Notes: generated by a model not told the origin, from the letters alone. A stretch of DNA of 34,069 bases from a candidate division WOR-1 bacterium RIFOXYB2_FULL_36_35 (GCA_001771505.1 MEUA01000041.1:1-34069); one strand, 5' to 3'. Counted from the first letter of the stretch, positions 22,439-30,384 are shown. Made by a program: numbers and translations.

Positions 22439-23197
22439 ATGGATATTTTAAAAATAAAGATTTTTTATGATAATAGTTCTTTTCAAAAAGAGATAATCTC
22501 TGCATGGGGATTTTCAGCCTTTGTAAGTTATGGAGGAAGAAATATCCTTTTTGATACGGGTGGAAAAGCGGATTTGCTTTTGTCAAATATGAAAGCCATG
22601 AAAAGCGATCCCAAAGAAGTTACAGATGTTTTTATTTCCCATAACCATTGGGATCATATTGGCGGGTTGTTTGGGTTTTTAAGCAAGAACCACAAAGTTA
22701 AAGTTTATCTCCCATCAGCCTGCTCTAAGACTTATGCTAATGAAGTTGAAGCTTGTGGAGCGAAATGTTTTAGGATAAAAGCTTTTACCAAGATTGCTAA
22801 AAATATATACAGCAGTGGAGAATTAGGCGAAGAGATAAAAGAGGAGTGTTTGATTGTTGATACCCCAAAAGGGCTAATTGTTTTAACAGGTTGTGCTCAT
22901 CCTGGAATAATTTCAATGCTTGATAGTGTGATAAAAAAAATCAATAAAAAGATTTTTGCTGTTTTTGGCGGGTTTCATTTGGCAAAAAAAAGTTCTATTG
23001 AAATTTCAGAAATTATTTCCAAATTCAAAAAAATGGGAATTGTTTGTGTAGGTGCTTGTCATTGTACCGGAAAAACTGCAATTAAGCAGTTTAAAAAAGA
23101 ATATGGATGTAGTTTTGTGTTTCTTGGTGCCGGAAGTATATTAAAACAAGCTAACCTTTCTTGGTTTTATTGGACAACCGAAATACCCCGAGCGTAA
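22439..23197 (+). CDS. metallo-beta-lactamase-fold hydrolase
   Basis: 252-aa MBL-fold protein of the subgroup annotated as dihydropterin-ribofuranosylaminobenzene phosphate synthase-like. The metal motif is 'SHNHWDHIGG' (HxHxDH), with 'VLTGCAHPGII' and 'VFGGFHLAKK' further on. It starts 11 bp after the NifU-like stop and is probably the last gene of the cluster. Its final residues (IPRA) and stop codon are read from the left hairpin of the adjacent IS200-like element. The original C-terminus has therefore been replaced by a few residues, though all catalytic motifs are intact. Confidence 0.88.
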   Translation: MDILKIKIFYDNSSFQKEIISAWGFSAFVSYGGRNILFDTGGKADLLLSNMKAMKSDPKEVTDVFISHNHWDHIGGLFGFLSKNHKVKVYLPSACSKTYANEVEACGAKCFRIKAFTKIAKNIYSSGELGEEIKEECLIVDTPKGLIVLTGCAHPGIISMLDSVIKKINKKIFAVFGGFHLAKKSSIEISEIISKFKKMGIVCVGACHCTGKTAIKQFKKEYGCSFVFLGAGSILKQANLSWFYWTTEIPRA

Positions 23198-23706
23198 GCT
23201 CGAGGGATAAAGAGTTCCCTCTGTCTGTTTGGGGTGGTAATATATGAAGAATGGAATACAGGAGCCAAGGACATTGTGTATATTACGCACAATATCATAT
23301 AGTGATAGTAAGTAAATATCGAAGGAAGATATTTAATGAAGGGACATTGGAATACTTAAGAGATATATTGAAAAGAGTTCCAGAATATTATCCCGCAATC
23401 GACATTGAAAAAGTTAATGGCGATAAAGATCATGTTCATATGTTAGTGTCAATTCCGCCTAAGATGGCAATAGGAAAAGTAATAGGAATAATCAAAGCAA
23501 ATACTGAGCGAGAGATGAAAAAGAAATTTGATTTTTTAAAGAAGGTATACTGGGGGAATTAAGGGATATGGTCAGACGGGTATTTTGTGAGTATGGTGGG
23601 GGTAAACGAAGAAACGATAAGAAAATATATAGAGTTGCAGGGGAAAACAGATAGCGGGCAAGCGAAGCTTGAATTTAGTTAAAATACCATGGGCGTAAGC
23701 CCGTGG
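23186..23706 (+). mobile_element. IS200/IS605-type insertion sequence
   Basis: A 0.52-kb element with one tnpA gene and no tnpB. The left hairpin is at 23186-23206 (stem CGAGC-GTAA-GCTCG plus a bulged CCC/GGG). The right hairpin is at 23687-23706 (CCATGGGC-GTAA-GCCCGTGG, one G-T wobble). Both have a GTAA loop and both are preceded by AAATACC, as subterminal hairpins of this family do. No target duplication is expected. Exact ends are uncertain by some bases. Confidence 0.8.
23251..23682 (+). pseudogene. tnpA: IS200-type TnpA (Y1 HUH transposase) with in-frame stop
   Basis: Single-strand DNA transposase. His61 and His63 of the HUH metal site are in 'GDKDHVHMLVSIPP'. The frame stops at codon 104 (TAA, 23560-23562) after 'KKVYWGN', then continues without any shift as 'GIWSDGYFVSMVG', reaching the catalytic tyrosine Tyr126 in 'TIRKYIELQ' (TAT at 23626-23628) and a natural stop at 23680-23682. 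One AAA-to-TAA change would explain it. The truncated product lacks the nucleophile, so it should be inactive unless the stop is read through. Confidence 0.88.
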
Positions 23707-23723
23707 TTGTTTCTTAAAAATAT

Positions 23724-23999
23724 ATGAGCATAACAAGAATCACAGCATTTATTGTATTTTATATCTTAATCTCTTTTTTTATAGCGCTTGGAGGTTATGT
23801 TGGCTCATTGGCATTTAAAGAATATAAAACGGGAGTTGCCTATGCTATGTATAAAAAACCAAACCCTCATCCATATTATAAAAACAAAACTCCAGTTTTA
23901 TTTTGGGTTATAATTTCCGAAAAAATTTTATTTAGCCTTTTTTTCTTTGCCTTTAGCGGGTTTCTTGTTTATAAAAGCATCAAAATTTTTTATTCATGA
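23724..23999 (+). CDS. small membrane protein, 91 aa
   Basis: Two hydrophobic helices, at about 5-28 ('ITAFIVFYILISFFIALGGY') and about 58-84 ('PVLFWVIISEKILFSLFFFA'), with a basic, Tyr/Pro-rich loop between them ('MYKKPNPHPYYKNK'). No family recognised. It begins 17 bp after the IS right hairpin with no strong ribosome site, and its 3' end overlaps the convergent next gene by 10 bp. Confidence 0.6.
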   Translation: MSITRITAFIVFYILISFFIALGGYVGSLAFKEYKTGVAYAMYKKPNPHPYYKNKTPVLFWVIISEKILFSLFFFAFSGFLVYKSIKIFYS

Positions 24000-24349
24000 T
24001 GCTTGGTGTAGCTCATGACCTTTCCATCAATAATATCAACTACAATCACTATCCTTTGATCCGTTGGCCCCATTGGTAAGTTGTATACAACCTCATAAAT
24101 AGAGGGATTCTCCTCTCTTAGAACCTGTTCGACCTTGTATTCTATCCCAAAATTTTTCTTGTCTGGAAAATGTTTTATAAGTTCTTGATCTGCAAGTTTA
24201 ATTGCAACCTGGTGATCTTCTCTCCAAATTTTATTGATGTAGTTGGGACTAAATACCTTTGCTGATTTTTCAGAATTTTTAGTTATATATAAAAAGAGAC
24301 TTCCGCAAATAAAAAAGACTACTATTATTATTGCCAATATTTTGCCCAT
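23990..24349 (-). CDS. exported or membrane-anchored small protein, 119 aa
   Basis: An N-terminal hydrophobic helix (about 4-22, 'ILAIIIVVFFICGSLFLYI') anchors or exports a soluble domain of about 95 residues. The end, 'IVIVVDIIDGKVMSYTKHHE', has the look of a PepSY-like beta hairpin, but I cannot confirm the family. GGGAGG lies before the ATG at 24349. Function unknown. Confidence 0.65.
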   Translation of the reverse strand: MGKILAIIIVVFFICGSLFLYITKNSEKSAKVFSPNYINKIWREDHQVAIKLADQELIKHFPDKKNFGIEYKVEQVLREENPSIYEVVYNLPMGPTDQRIVIVVDIIDGKVMSYTKHHE

Positions 24350-24389
24350 TTAATACCTCCCCCACTTCTTTTTTGAAGAAAACTTTGTT

Positions 24390-25046
24390 TTATTGACTCA
24401 CTTCTTGCTTAGCCAAGAACTCCTGCGCCATTTGGTAAAAGTTTCTGCCTTTTGAAATAAATCCTCCGGAATCATTTTCTGCCAAACGAGTTTCAATTAT
24501 ATTTTTTGCTGAGGCATATTCTTTTTTTATTATTTTAGTAATCAGTTCTTCTTTGTCAATATTTATTGTGGCCTTAGGAAAAGTCGCCGTTAATTGCTCG
24601 AATAATTTTCTGACATACAGTATATTCTCATCTATATTTTTTATTTTGCTAGCAATATCATCTGATATGTTATTTGTTTTTTTGACGATTTCAAAAATTT
24701 GGGCTAAAAAATCGAAACTCTCCCAATTGCAATCATCAATATTTTGTTTAAATATAATCATTCCCGGCATTGTCCATGCGCCTGCTGCATGAAAGCTTAA
24801 AGGTCTCTTTTTGTTTTCTTGCAGATCCAGGATATCCCAAAAAACATTATCAAAATCATACCATTTATAATATAGGCTTATGTTTAATTTTTTAATGTTT
24901 TTTATCGGATTTATACATATATAAAAAAAGAGATTGCCTTTTTTGCAAAAGAGAAAACCTCTACTAAAAGACCATAAAAAAAGTTTTGCGGCTTTCTTGA
25001 GAGCTTCATTAGTTTTCTTGTTCAGTTCAGATTGTTTAATGCTCAA
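24390..25046 (-). CDS. hypothetical protein, 218 aa, possible immunity-type
   Basis: Starts with TTG, supported by GGAGG six bases upstream. The first part ('FLFCKKGNLFFYICINPIKN', then 'LNISLYYKWYDFDNVFWDIL') has the alpha/beta make-up seen in several polymorphic-toxin immunity and DUF4304-like proteins; the C-terminal half is helical. No family is certain. It is the last of four consecutive minus-strand genes of which others match immunity families, so a similar role is inferred from context only. Confidence 0.65.
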   Translation of the reverse strand: MSIKQSELNKKTNEALKKAAKLFLWSFSRGFLFCKKGNLFFYICINPIKNIKKLNISLYYKWYDFDNVFWDILDLQENKKRPLSFHAAGAWTMPGMIIFKQNIDDCNWESFDFLAQIFEIVKKTNNISDDIASKIKNIDENILYVRKLFEQLTATFPKATINIDKEELITKIIKKEYASAKNIIETRLAENDSGGFISKGRNFYQMAQEFLAKQEVSQ

Positions 25047-25096
25047 GCCATTCCTCCACAGGACATTTAAAAGTTTTACTCTTAATCCAGATTGTT

Positions 25097-25525
25097 TTAT
25101 ACACTATCAGCATCAACTTCAATTGAAGCTAAAAGTTCAATTTCTTTGCACATGAAAAAACAGCTTAATCCGGAACTTGGTTCAATTGTAACCTGAAATT
25201 TTGAATCCCCAGCCTGGTCATCAGAGAAGTCTTTAATATCAAGATTGTAAACGACATTTTGATAATCAAATCCTTCAAGCTCTAATCCTTCCACCTGATG
25301 GAAACAAAAAGTTGTCAGAGAATGTTTTATCTGCTTAAAATATCCTTTGGCATCTGTTTCGCTTGTTGTTTGAAAATGGTGAATGCGCAGTTCCATTTTA
25401 GGCATATGGTTAACGCCGTCTTTTCTATAAAGCGATAAACTTATGATCTCTGCATCATGAAACGCCGGCCATTCTCCAAATCTTTTTATTAAAACTTCAA
25501 AATTCCTGATTTTTTCGTAATACAT
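25097..25525 (-). CDS. Imm50-like immunity protein
   Basis: 142 aa. 'RFGEWPAFHDAEIISLSLYR' near the N-terminus is the signature of the Imm50 family (W-P-x-FHDAE), and the beta-rich remainder fits. The C-terminal 'CFFMCKEIELLASIEVDAD' is a typical last strand. Imm50 proteins neutralise polymorphic toxins. GGAG lies 6 bases ahead of the ATG. No toxin gene is next to it in this window. Confidence 0.75.
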   Translation of the reverse strand: MYYEKIRNFEVLIKRFGEWPAFHDAEIISLSLYRKDGVNHMPKMELRIHHFQTTSETDAKGYFKQIKHSLTTFCFHQVEGLELEGFDYQNVVYNLDIKDFSDDQAGDSKFQVTIEPSSGLSCFFMCKEIELLASIEVDADSV

Positions 25526-25537
25526 AAAGTTCTCCTA

Positions 25538-25936
25538 TTATTCAGCATCAACAAAATAGATAACAAAGTAAAGACAATCCAAGATATTAATGCTTTGATC
25601 TATTTTAGCTTTAAGCGCTGGCCAATTTTGCGCTTCTTTTAAGAAATCTGTTTTTAGGATTTTTTCTTTGAAAAGCCTTAAAAACTCATGATTGCTTCTG
25701 CTTACATATTGAAGCCAATCTTCGTCTTGGGTTTTACCGTTTGTATCAATCTCAATCCAATATAATTCATAAATTCCCTCGGGAAAAATAAACTGCGCTT
25801 GACCTCCTAAATTGGCAAGCCCAAGTTTTTCTGCCGCAACAACAACCTCTTCAACATCATTTAATTTCCAGGCCAATTCATTCCCATACTTGGAGGTTTT
25901 TTCAAGCAACTCTTTTGGCAGTTTGTCTTCAATCAT
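25538..25936 (-). CDS. hypothetical immunity-like protein, 132 aa
   Basis: Opens with 'KYGNELAWKLNDVEEVVVAA', then 'LANLGGQAQFIFPEGIYELY', which recalls small proteins encoded in immunity arrays ('GNElAWkl.D..ea...l...gi.ilGG'), but I cannot name the family. The ATG overlaps the SUFU gene stop by 4 bp (ATGA), so the two are co-translated. Confidence 0.65.
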   Translation of the reverse strand: MIEDKLPKELLEKTSKYGNELAWKLNDVEEVVVAAEKLGLANLGGQAQFIFPEGIYELYWIEIDTNGKTQDEDWLQYVSRSNHEFLRLFKEKILKTDFLKEAQNWPALKAKIDQSINILDCLYFVIYFVDAE

Positions 25937-26517
25937 TTGTTTATTGGCTCTCTCGACAAATCATATATATCGATCTTTTGCTTTGTCATCAAAGCTTCAA
26001 ACTTGCGATCACCATTTTCCACCACAAAATTCAACTCTTCTTCTGATATAGGAAAAGCCAACAGCCATCCTATTTTTTTGTTTTGTATTTTTTTTATGTT
26101 CAAACCGTCGTTCCAAATAAATGGAACTGAAAAATAAAGATGGGGCAATTTCGGACAAAAGTCGGAGTTGGCATTTACTATGTTTTTCAAAATAAATCCA
26201 GGATATGGGACTTTTTTCCCATTGATCAACGCAAAGGCGGCGGATGCCAATACATTTCCATATTCGCCTGCTTTTTGCAAAGATCCTCCCACAATCTCCA
26301 CTCCTACATCGGTGCCATCAGAATCTTTAAAGACACAAAAATCAGAAAGGCCTATAGTCCCGCACGAAACAGCTCCCTCGTAAGGGCGATTGAAGCATTC
26401 TAATATGTCAACAAACATTGAATGGCTATCATTCCAGTAGTGATGAACAACGGGAGTTCCGCCAAAAGCGGTGGCCATAGTTTTGGCAATTATTTTTTTC
26501 TCTTCACTGACAGGCAT
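25933..26517 (-). CDS. suppressor-of-fused (SUFU) domain protein
   Basis: 194 aa with the bacterial SUFU domain. Matching segments: 'VGVEIVGGSLQKAGEYGNVL', 'ASAAFALINGKKVPYPGFIL', 'LYFSVPFIWNDGL', 'KKIGWLLAFPISEEELNFV' and 'KQKIDIYDLSREP'. In bacteria SUFU-domain proteins are among the commonest immunity proteins of polymorphic toxin systems. First gene of the minus-strand immunity group. No toxin lies upstream on this strand. Confidence 0.88.
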   Translation of the reverse strand: MPVSEEKKIIAKTMATAFGGTPVVHHYWNDSHSMFVDILECFNRPYEGAVSCGTIGLSDFCVFKDSDGTDVGVEIVGGSLQKAGEYGNVLASAAFALINGKKVPYPGFILKNIVNANSDFCPKLPHLYFSVPFIWNDGLNIKKIQNKKIGWLLAFPISEEELNFVVENGDRKFEALMTKQKIDIYDLSREPINK

Positions 26518-26629
26518 AATGATAAATTATACCTAATTTGCGGTACAAAGTCTTTGCAGAAAACGCGGAATATGTGTAAGCTGTACATATATAACATCCA
26601 GTTGTTTTCTATAAAAAAGGAGATTTTTT

Positions 26630-27343
26630 ATGAGTGAAAATGTGGTTTATGGTTTTAAAGTTGATATGAAGGCCTTGCAGAGAGTTCCTGGCTCTAAGGA
26701 TAATTCCTTGCTCAAAAAAATTGAACAGAGCCAAAAGGGACTCTTGAAAGAGTTTGGGATGATATTTAAGGAAGACGCTGAAGATGTAGGCATAAAAATT
26801 AAAAGTGTTTCGGAGATTATAAGTGATATTCTTGCTGGCAAACTTGACAAAGATTATGCACGTCAGTACCGGAGAGCCACCGAACTTATATGTCGCGCCT
26901 TTGCCCAGACATTAAAAGGATCGTCAATAATGGAAGGGATTTGGACTGGCTATCGAGATGATTTGGAAGTTGTTTTGAAGGATATTGGTCTAAATATGCT
27001 TGCAAAAAAGTGGTGCATCGATAATGTGTCGTTTCCTTGGCCATCAACGGCAAAGGAGCCTAAAATTACTTGGCCAATTTATACCTATTTTACATTTGAT
27101 GAAGCCCGAACTGCTTTAACCGAGTTTGGTAAGATAAATCTTAAAAAATCATTGGGCTTAAAAAAGAGCCCGCTTTTTGAGTATTCCTCTATCCAAGAAG
27201 TGACGGAATTTCTGCAACAAATTTCAAAATGGTTAAGCATTGTGGTCGCCCCAGATCAAAAGAAACAAACCATGGCTCAAGGTTTAATACCCACGAGTGG
27301 AGATCAACAAGGGCTTCTACTTATTATTGACGGGGATCAATGA
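26630..27343 (+). CDS. hypothetical protein, 237 aa, DUF7691-like
   Basis: ATG behind AAAAAGGAG. The start 'YGFKVDMKALQRVPGSKDNS' recalls a family of small bacterial proteins beginning YgyaVDl..L....GSkD (DUF7691-type), often found with immunity genes. The middle is helical ('QYRRATELICRAFAQTLKGS'), and the C-terminus has an alpha/beta part. Not certain. It is divergent from the SUFU gene across 112 bp. Confidence 0.6.
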   Translation: MSENVVYGFKVDMKALQRVPGSKDNSLLKKIEQSQKGLLKEFGMIFKEDAEDVGIKIKSVSEIISDILAGKLDKDYARQYRRATELICRAFAQTLKGSSIMEGIWTGYRDDLEVVLKDIGLNMLAKKWCIDNVSFPWPSTAKEPKITWPIYTYFTFDEARTALTEFGKINLKKSLGLKKSPLFEYSSIQEVTEFLQQISKWLSIVVAPDQKKQTMAQGLIPTSGDQQGLLLIIDGDQ

Positions 27344-27372
27344 CTTTTCGGCTTTTCAGTTTTAGGTAATAA

Positions 27373-27395
27373 TAGCAAAAACATCACAAGCCTTG
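27373..27395. repeat. direct repeat left of the DUF4143 ATPase gene
   Basis: TAGCAAAAACATCACAAGCC then TTG. It matches 28636-28657 in the same orientation except for one extra A and a C/G change. The two copies frame the ATPase gene. Confidence 0.7.
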
Positions 27396-27409
27396 CTTAC
27401 CTCAAAAAA

Positions 27410-27462
27410 TGGAATCGCTGATTCCAAAAAAACGGTAAAAATGGAATTGACGATTCCGAAAA
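27410..27462 (+). promoter_or_regulatory. paired GGAATC palindromes before the ATPase gene
   Basis: TGGAATCGCTGATTCCAAAAA (broken here as TGGAATCGCTGATTCC + AAAAA, 27410-27430) and TGGAATTGACGATTCC + GAAAA (27442-27462) are two similar imperfect palindromes with a 32-bp period, about three helical turns. They end 21 bp before the ATPase start. Spacing and symmetry suit a dimeric repressor; no regulator gene is adjacent. Confidence 0.6.
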
Positions 27463-27483
27463 TTTAGAGTATGATTCTGTTAT

Positions 27484-28620
27484 ATGTATAAAAGATTATT
27501 AAAAATTCCCGACAATAAAAGCTTCTTCCTGTTTGGGCCCAGGGGAACAGGTAAAACTACATGGGTCAAAGAGAATTTTAAAACAGGACTTTATATAGAT
27601 CTTTTGGAGGCAGAGCTTTTTAATGATTTATTAGCTAATCCTCAAAGGCTGGAAAATCTTATCCCAAAAAATTTTGATAATTGGGTTGTAATAGATGAGA
27701 TACAACGAATCCCTGATTTGCTAAACGAAGTCCACAGGCTAATTGAAAAATATAAATATAAGTTTGTATTGACAGGATCAAGTCCCAGAAAACTGAGAAA
27801 AAAAGGACAAAATCTTCTTGCAGGCAGGGCGCTGTCCCTTAAAATGCATCAATTTACCGCTTTAGAACTTGGGAATAAATTTAATTTAGAAAAATCTCTA
27901 AAATACGGAAATTTGCCTTCTGTTTATTCGGAATCTGATCCTCAAAAATATCTCGAAAGTTATGTAAAAACTTATCTTGAAGAAGAGGTTCGGCAGGAAG
28001 GTCTTACCAGAAATTTAAGTGCTTTTTCGCGATTTCTCGAATCTGCAAGCTTTTCGCAAGGGAGTATTTTAAACATTTCAAATGTTGCGCAAGATTGTTC
28101 TGTTGAGCGCAAAGTGGTATCAAATTATTTCAATATATTGGAAGATCTTTTAATCGCGTACAGAGTCCCACCATTTTTAAAAAAAGCAAAAAGAAAATTG
28201 GTTTCTCATCCTAAATTTTATTTTTTTGATGTTGGCATTTATAGGACATTAAGACCAAAAGGGCCACTTGATAATCCTCATGAAACAGAAGGGCTTTCTT
28301 TTGAAACGCTTGTCTTTGAAGAGCTAAAAGCAATAAATGATTCTCTTGATTTTGGATACGAAATCTATTACTGGAGATCAATGTATGGGCAGGAAGTTGA
28401 TTTTGTTTTATATGGTGAGCGTGGATTTAAGGCTTTTGAAGTTAAACGAACCAATAAAATTAATGATGACGATTTGAAATCGCTTAGAACCTTTTTATCT
28501 GACTATCCAGAAGCTTCCTGCTATTTATTATACGGTGGAACTAAGGTTCTGAGGTTTGACAATATAGAAGTTCTCCCAATAGAAAAAGCGTTAAAAGAAC
28601 TGGATAAGTTGTTGGGGTAA
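27484..28620 (+). CDS. AAA+ ATPase with DUF4143 domain
   Basis: 378-aa ATPase. Walker A is 'FGPRGTGKTT' (17-26), Walker B 'VVIDEIQ' (68-74), and sensor I 'FVLTGSSPRKLR'. A winged-helix-like part (about 200-240) and the C-terminal DUF4143 domain follow, with a PD-(D/E)xK-like pattern in 'GQEVDFVLYGERGFKAFEVK'. The family is abundant in accessory DNA of anaerobes and is usually of unknown function; toxin, defence or regulatory roles have been considered. Two palindromes lie upstream and 22-nt direct repeats on both sides. Confidence 0.9.
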   Translation: MYKRLLKIPDNKSFFLFGPRGTGKTTWVKENFKTGLYIDLLEAELFNDLLANPQRLENLIPKNFDNWVVIDEIQRIPDLLNEVHRLIEKYKYKFVLTGSSPRKLRKKGQNLLAGRALSLKMHQFTALELGNKFNLEKSLKYGNLPSVYSESDPQKYLESYVKTYLEEEVRQEGLTRNLSAFSRFLESASFSQGSILNISNVAQDCSVERKVVSNYFNILEDLLIAYRVPPFLKKAKRKLVSHPKFYFFDVGIYRTLRPKGPLDNPHETEGLSFETLVFEELKAINDSLDFGYEIYYWRSMYGQEVDFVLYGERGFKAFEVKRTNKINDDDLKSLRTFLSDYPEASCYLLYGGTKVLRFDNIEVLPIEKALKELDKLLG

Positions 28621-28635
28621 TTTTTATTAGAAGCC

Positions 28636-28657
28636 TAGCAAAACATCACAAGGCTTG
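28636..28657. repeat. direct repeat right of the ATPase gene, extended into a palindrome
   Basis: TAGCAAAACATCACAAGGCT then TG, the second copy of 27373-27395. Here it continues into a perfect palindrome, ACATCACAAG-G-CTTGTGATGT (28643-28663). A further small inverted repeat, GTCAC/GTGAC, is at 28678-28694. Without a T-run it is a poor terminator. Confidence 0.7.
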
Positions 28658-28724
28658 TGATGTGTGAAGAAAAATTTGTCACGCAGTGAGTGACTAAAAT
28701 AGCTAATAAAGGTAAAATACCATC

Positions 28725-30323
28725 ATGCAACCCACCATCGATCTCAATCCAGAATTCAAACTTGCTCTCGATCTGCTCGAAAACAGTTCAAAAAATGTTT
28801 TCGTAACAGGTCGTGCCGGCACAGGGAAATCAACTCTTCTTGAATATTTTAGGCTTCATACAAAAAAGAAAATCGTAGTCCTTGCTCCAACAGGGGTCGC
28901 CGCCCTCAATGTTAATGGTCAGACAATCCACTCTTTTTTCGGATTTAAGCCGGATATCAATTTGGCAAAAGTAAAAAAGATAAAACCCAGAAAAGGGAAA
29001 CCGAATATTTATAAAAAAATTGAGGCAATAGTCATTGATGAAATATCAATGGTTAGAGCTGACCTATTAGACTGCGTCGATAAATTCTTGCGCTTAAATC
29101 GAGGAAACGGGCTCCCTTTTGGCGGGCTACAAATGATTTTTATCGGTGACTTATACCAGCTTCCACCTGTCATCACAAGCCAGGAAAAAGACATTTTTAA
29201 AGGTTTGTATAAAACAGGCTATTTCTTTTCTTCGCATGTTTTCGAGCAGTTTGAACTCAAACTTGTAGAACTTGAAAAAATTTACAGGCAGAAAGATCAG
29301 GATTTTATAGATTTGCTAAACTCAATCCGCAATAATACTGTAACAGAGGCCGAACTGGAAATGCTGAATAAAAGACTTAATGAAAATTTCGAGCCTCATC
29401 CAAACGATTTTTTTATCCATTTAACCCCAACAAAAAAACTATCGCAGGAGATAAATGAAAAACAGCTCTCAAAACTTAAAGGGAAAACATTTACTTATGA
29501 GGCTCAATTTAAAGGAAATTTCGAAAAGAACCAATTGCCGACCGACACTGTACTAAACATTAAGAAAGGCGCGCAGGTAATGCTCTTAAACAACGATTCC
29601 CTTGGAAGATGGGTTAACGGGAGTATTGGCAGAATAATTAAAATTGAAAAAAATGAGTTTGATTTTGATGATGACGATGAATTTGAAATAGAAGATAAAG
29701 GAAATAGCCCGGATATTGTATGGGTAGAATTATCAAGCGGAGACACAGTGGATGTTACTCCCCACACATGGGAGCTTTTTAACTATAAGTACGATGAAGG
29801 AAAAGATGCTCTCGATTCAGAAGTTATAGGCACCTTTACCCAATATCCTATAAAACTTGCATGGTCAGTCACTATTCACAAAAGCCAAGGGAAGACCTTT
29901 GACAGGGTTGTAATCGATATCGGGACGGGCACTTTTGCGCACGGGCAAATGTATGTCGCTTTAAGCCGTGCGACTTCGCTTGAAGGAACAATCCTGAAAA
30001 AGAAAATCCAGAAAAAGCATATTTTTATGGATTGGAAAGTTGTCGATTTTTTGACGAAACATAAGTACAAGCTTTCCGAAAAGGCCATGCCCAAAGACGA
30101 AAAAGTTAAAATGATCCAAAAAGCTATTGATGAAAAAAAGAACCTGAAAATAGTTTATTTAAAATCAAGCGATGAAAAGTCAAAGCGAGTTATTCGCCCT
30201 GAATTTGTGGGTCAGCTTGAATACAATGGCAAGCCCTTTTTGGGGATGGAGGCGTTCTGCATGGAAAGGAAGGATAGAAGGGTCTTTCGTGTAGATCGGA
30301 TTTTGGAGATGGGGGAGAGCTGA
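28725..30323 (+). CDS. Pif1-like DNA helicase with C-terminal WYL-like domain
   Basis: 532-aa superfamily 1B helicase. Walker A is 'VTGRAGTGKSTLLEYF' (29-37 core), 'APTGVAALNVNGQTIHSFF' is motif Ia, 'VIDEISMV' motif II (105-106 DE), 'IGDLYQLPPV' motif III, 'VTIHKSQGKTFD' and 'MYVALSRATSLEG' motifs V and VI. Residues 462-532 ('DEKKNLKIVYLKSS', 'RRVFRVDRILEM') look like a WYL domain, known at the C-terminus of some bacterial Pif1 proteins. An acidic insert (DFDDDDEFEIEDKG) sits in domain 2. Pif1 helicases unwind DNA 5' to 3', including G-quadruplexes. Confidence 0.92.
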   Translation: MQPTIDLNPEFKLALDLLENSSKNVFVTGRAGTGKSTLLEYFRLHTKKKIVVLAPTGVAALNVNGQTIHSFFGFKPDINLAKVKKIKPRKGKPNIYKKIEAIVIDEISMVRADLLDCVDKFLRLNRGNGLPFGGLQMIFIGDLYQLPPVITSQEKDIFKGLYKTGYFFSSHVFEQFELKLVELEKIYRQKDQDFIDLLNSIRNNTVTEAELEMLNKRLNENFEPHPNDFFIHLTPTKKLSQEINEKQLSKLKGKTFTYEAQFKGNFEKNQLPTDTVLNIKKGAQVMLLNNDSLGRWVNGSIGRIIKIEKNEFDFDDDDEFEIEDKGNSPDIVWVELSSGDTVDVTPHTWELFNYKYDEGKDALDSEVIGTFTQYPIKLAWSVTIHKSQGKTFDRVVIDIGTGTFAHGQMYVALSRATSLEGTILKKKIQKKHIFMDWKVVDFLTKHKYKLSEKAMPKDEKVKMIQKAIDEKKNLKIVYLKSSDEKSKRVIRPEFVGQLEYNGKPFLGMEAFCMERKDRRVFRVDRILEMGES

Positions 30324-30384
30324 CCAACTCCTGTTGTTATGTATCCCCGAGACGAAAAGCTTTATTGTATAGTATAATCCTCAA

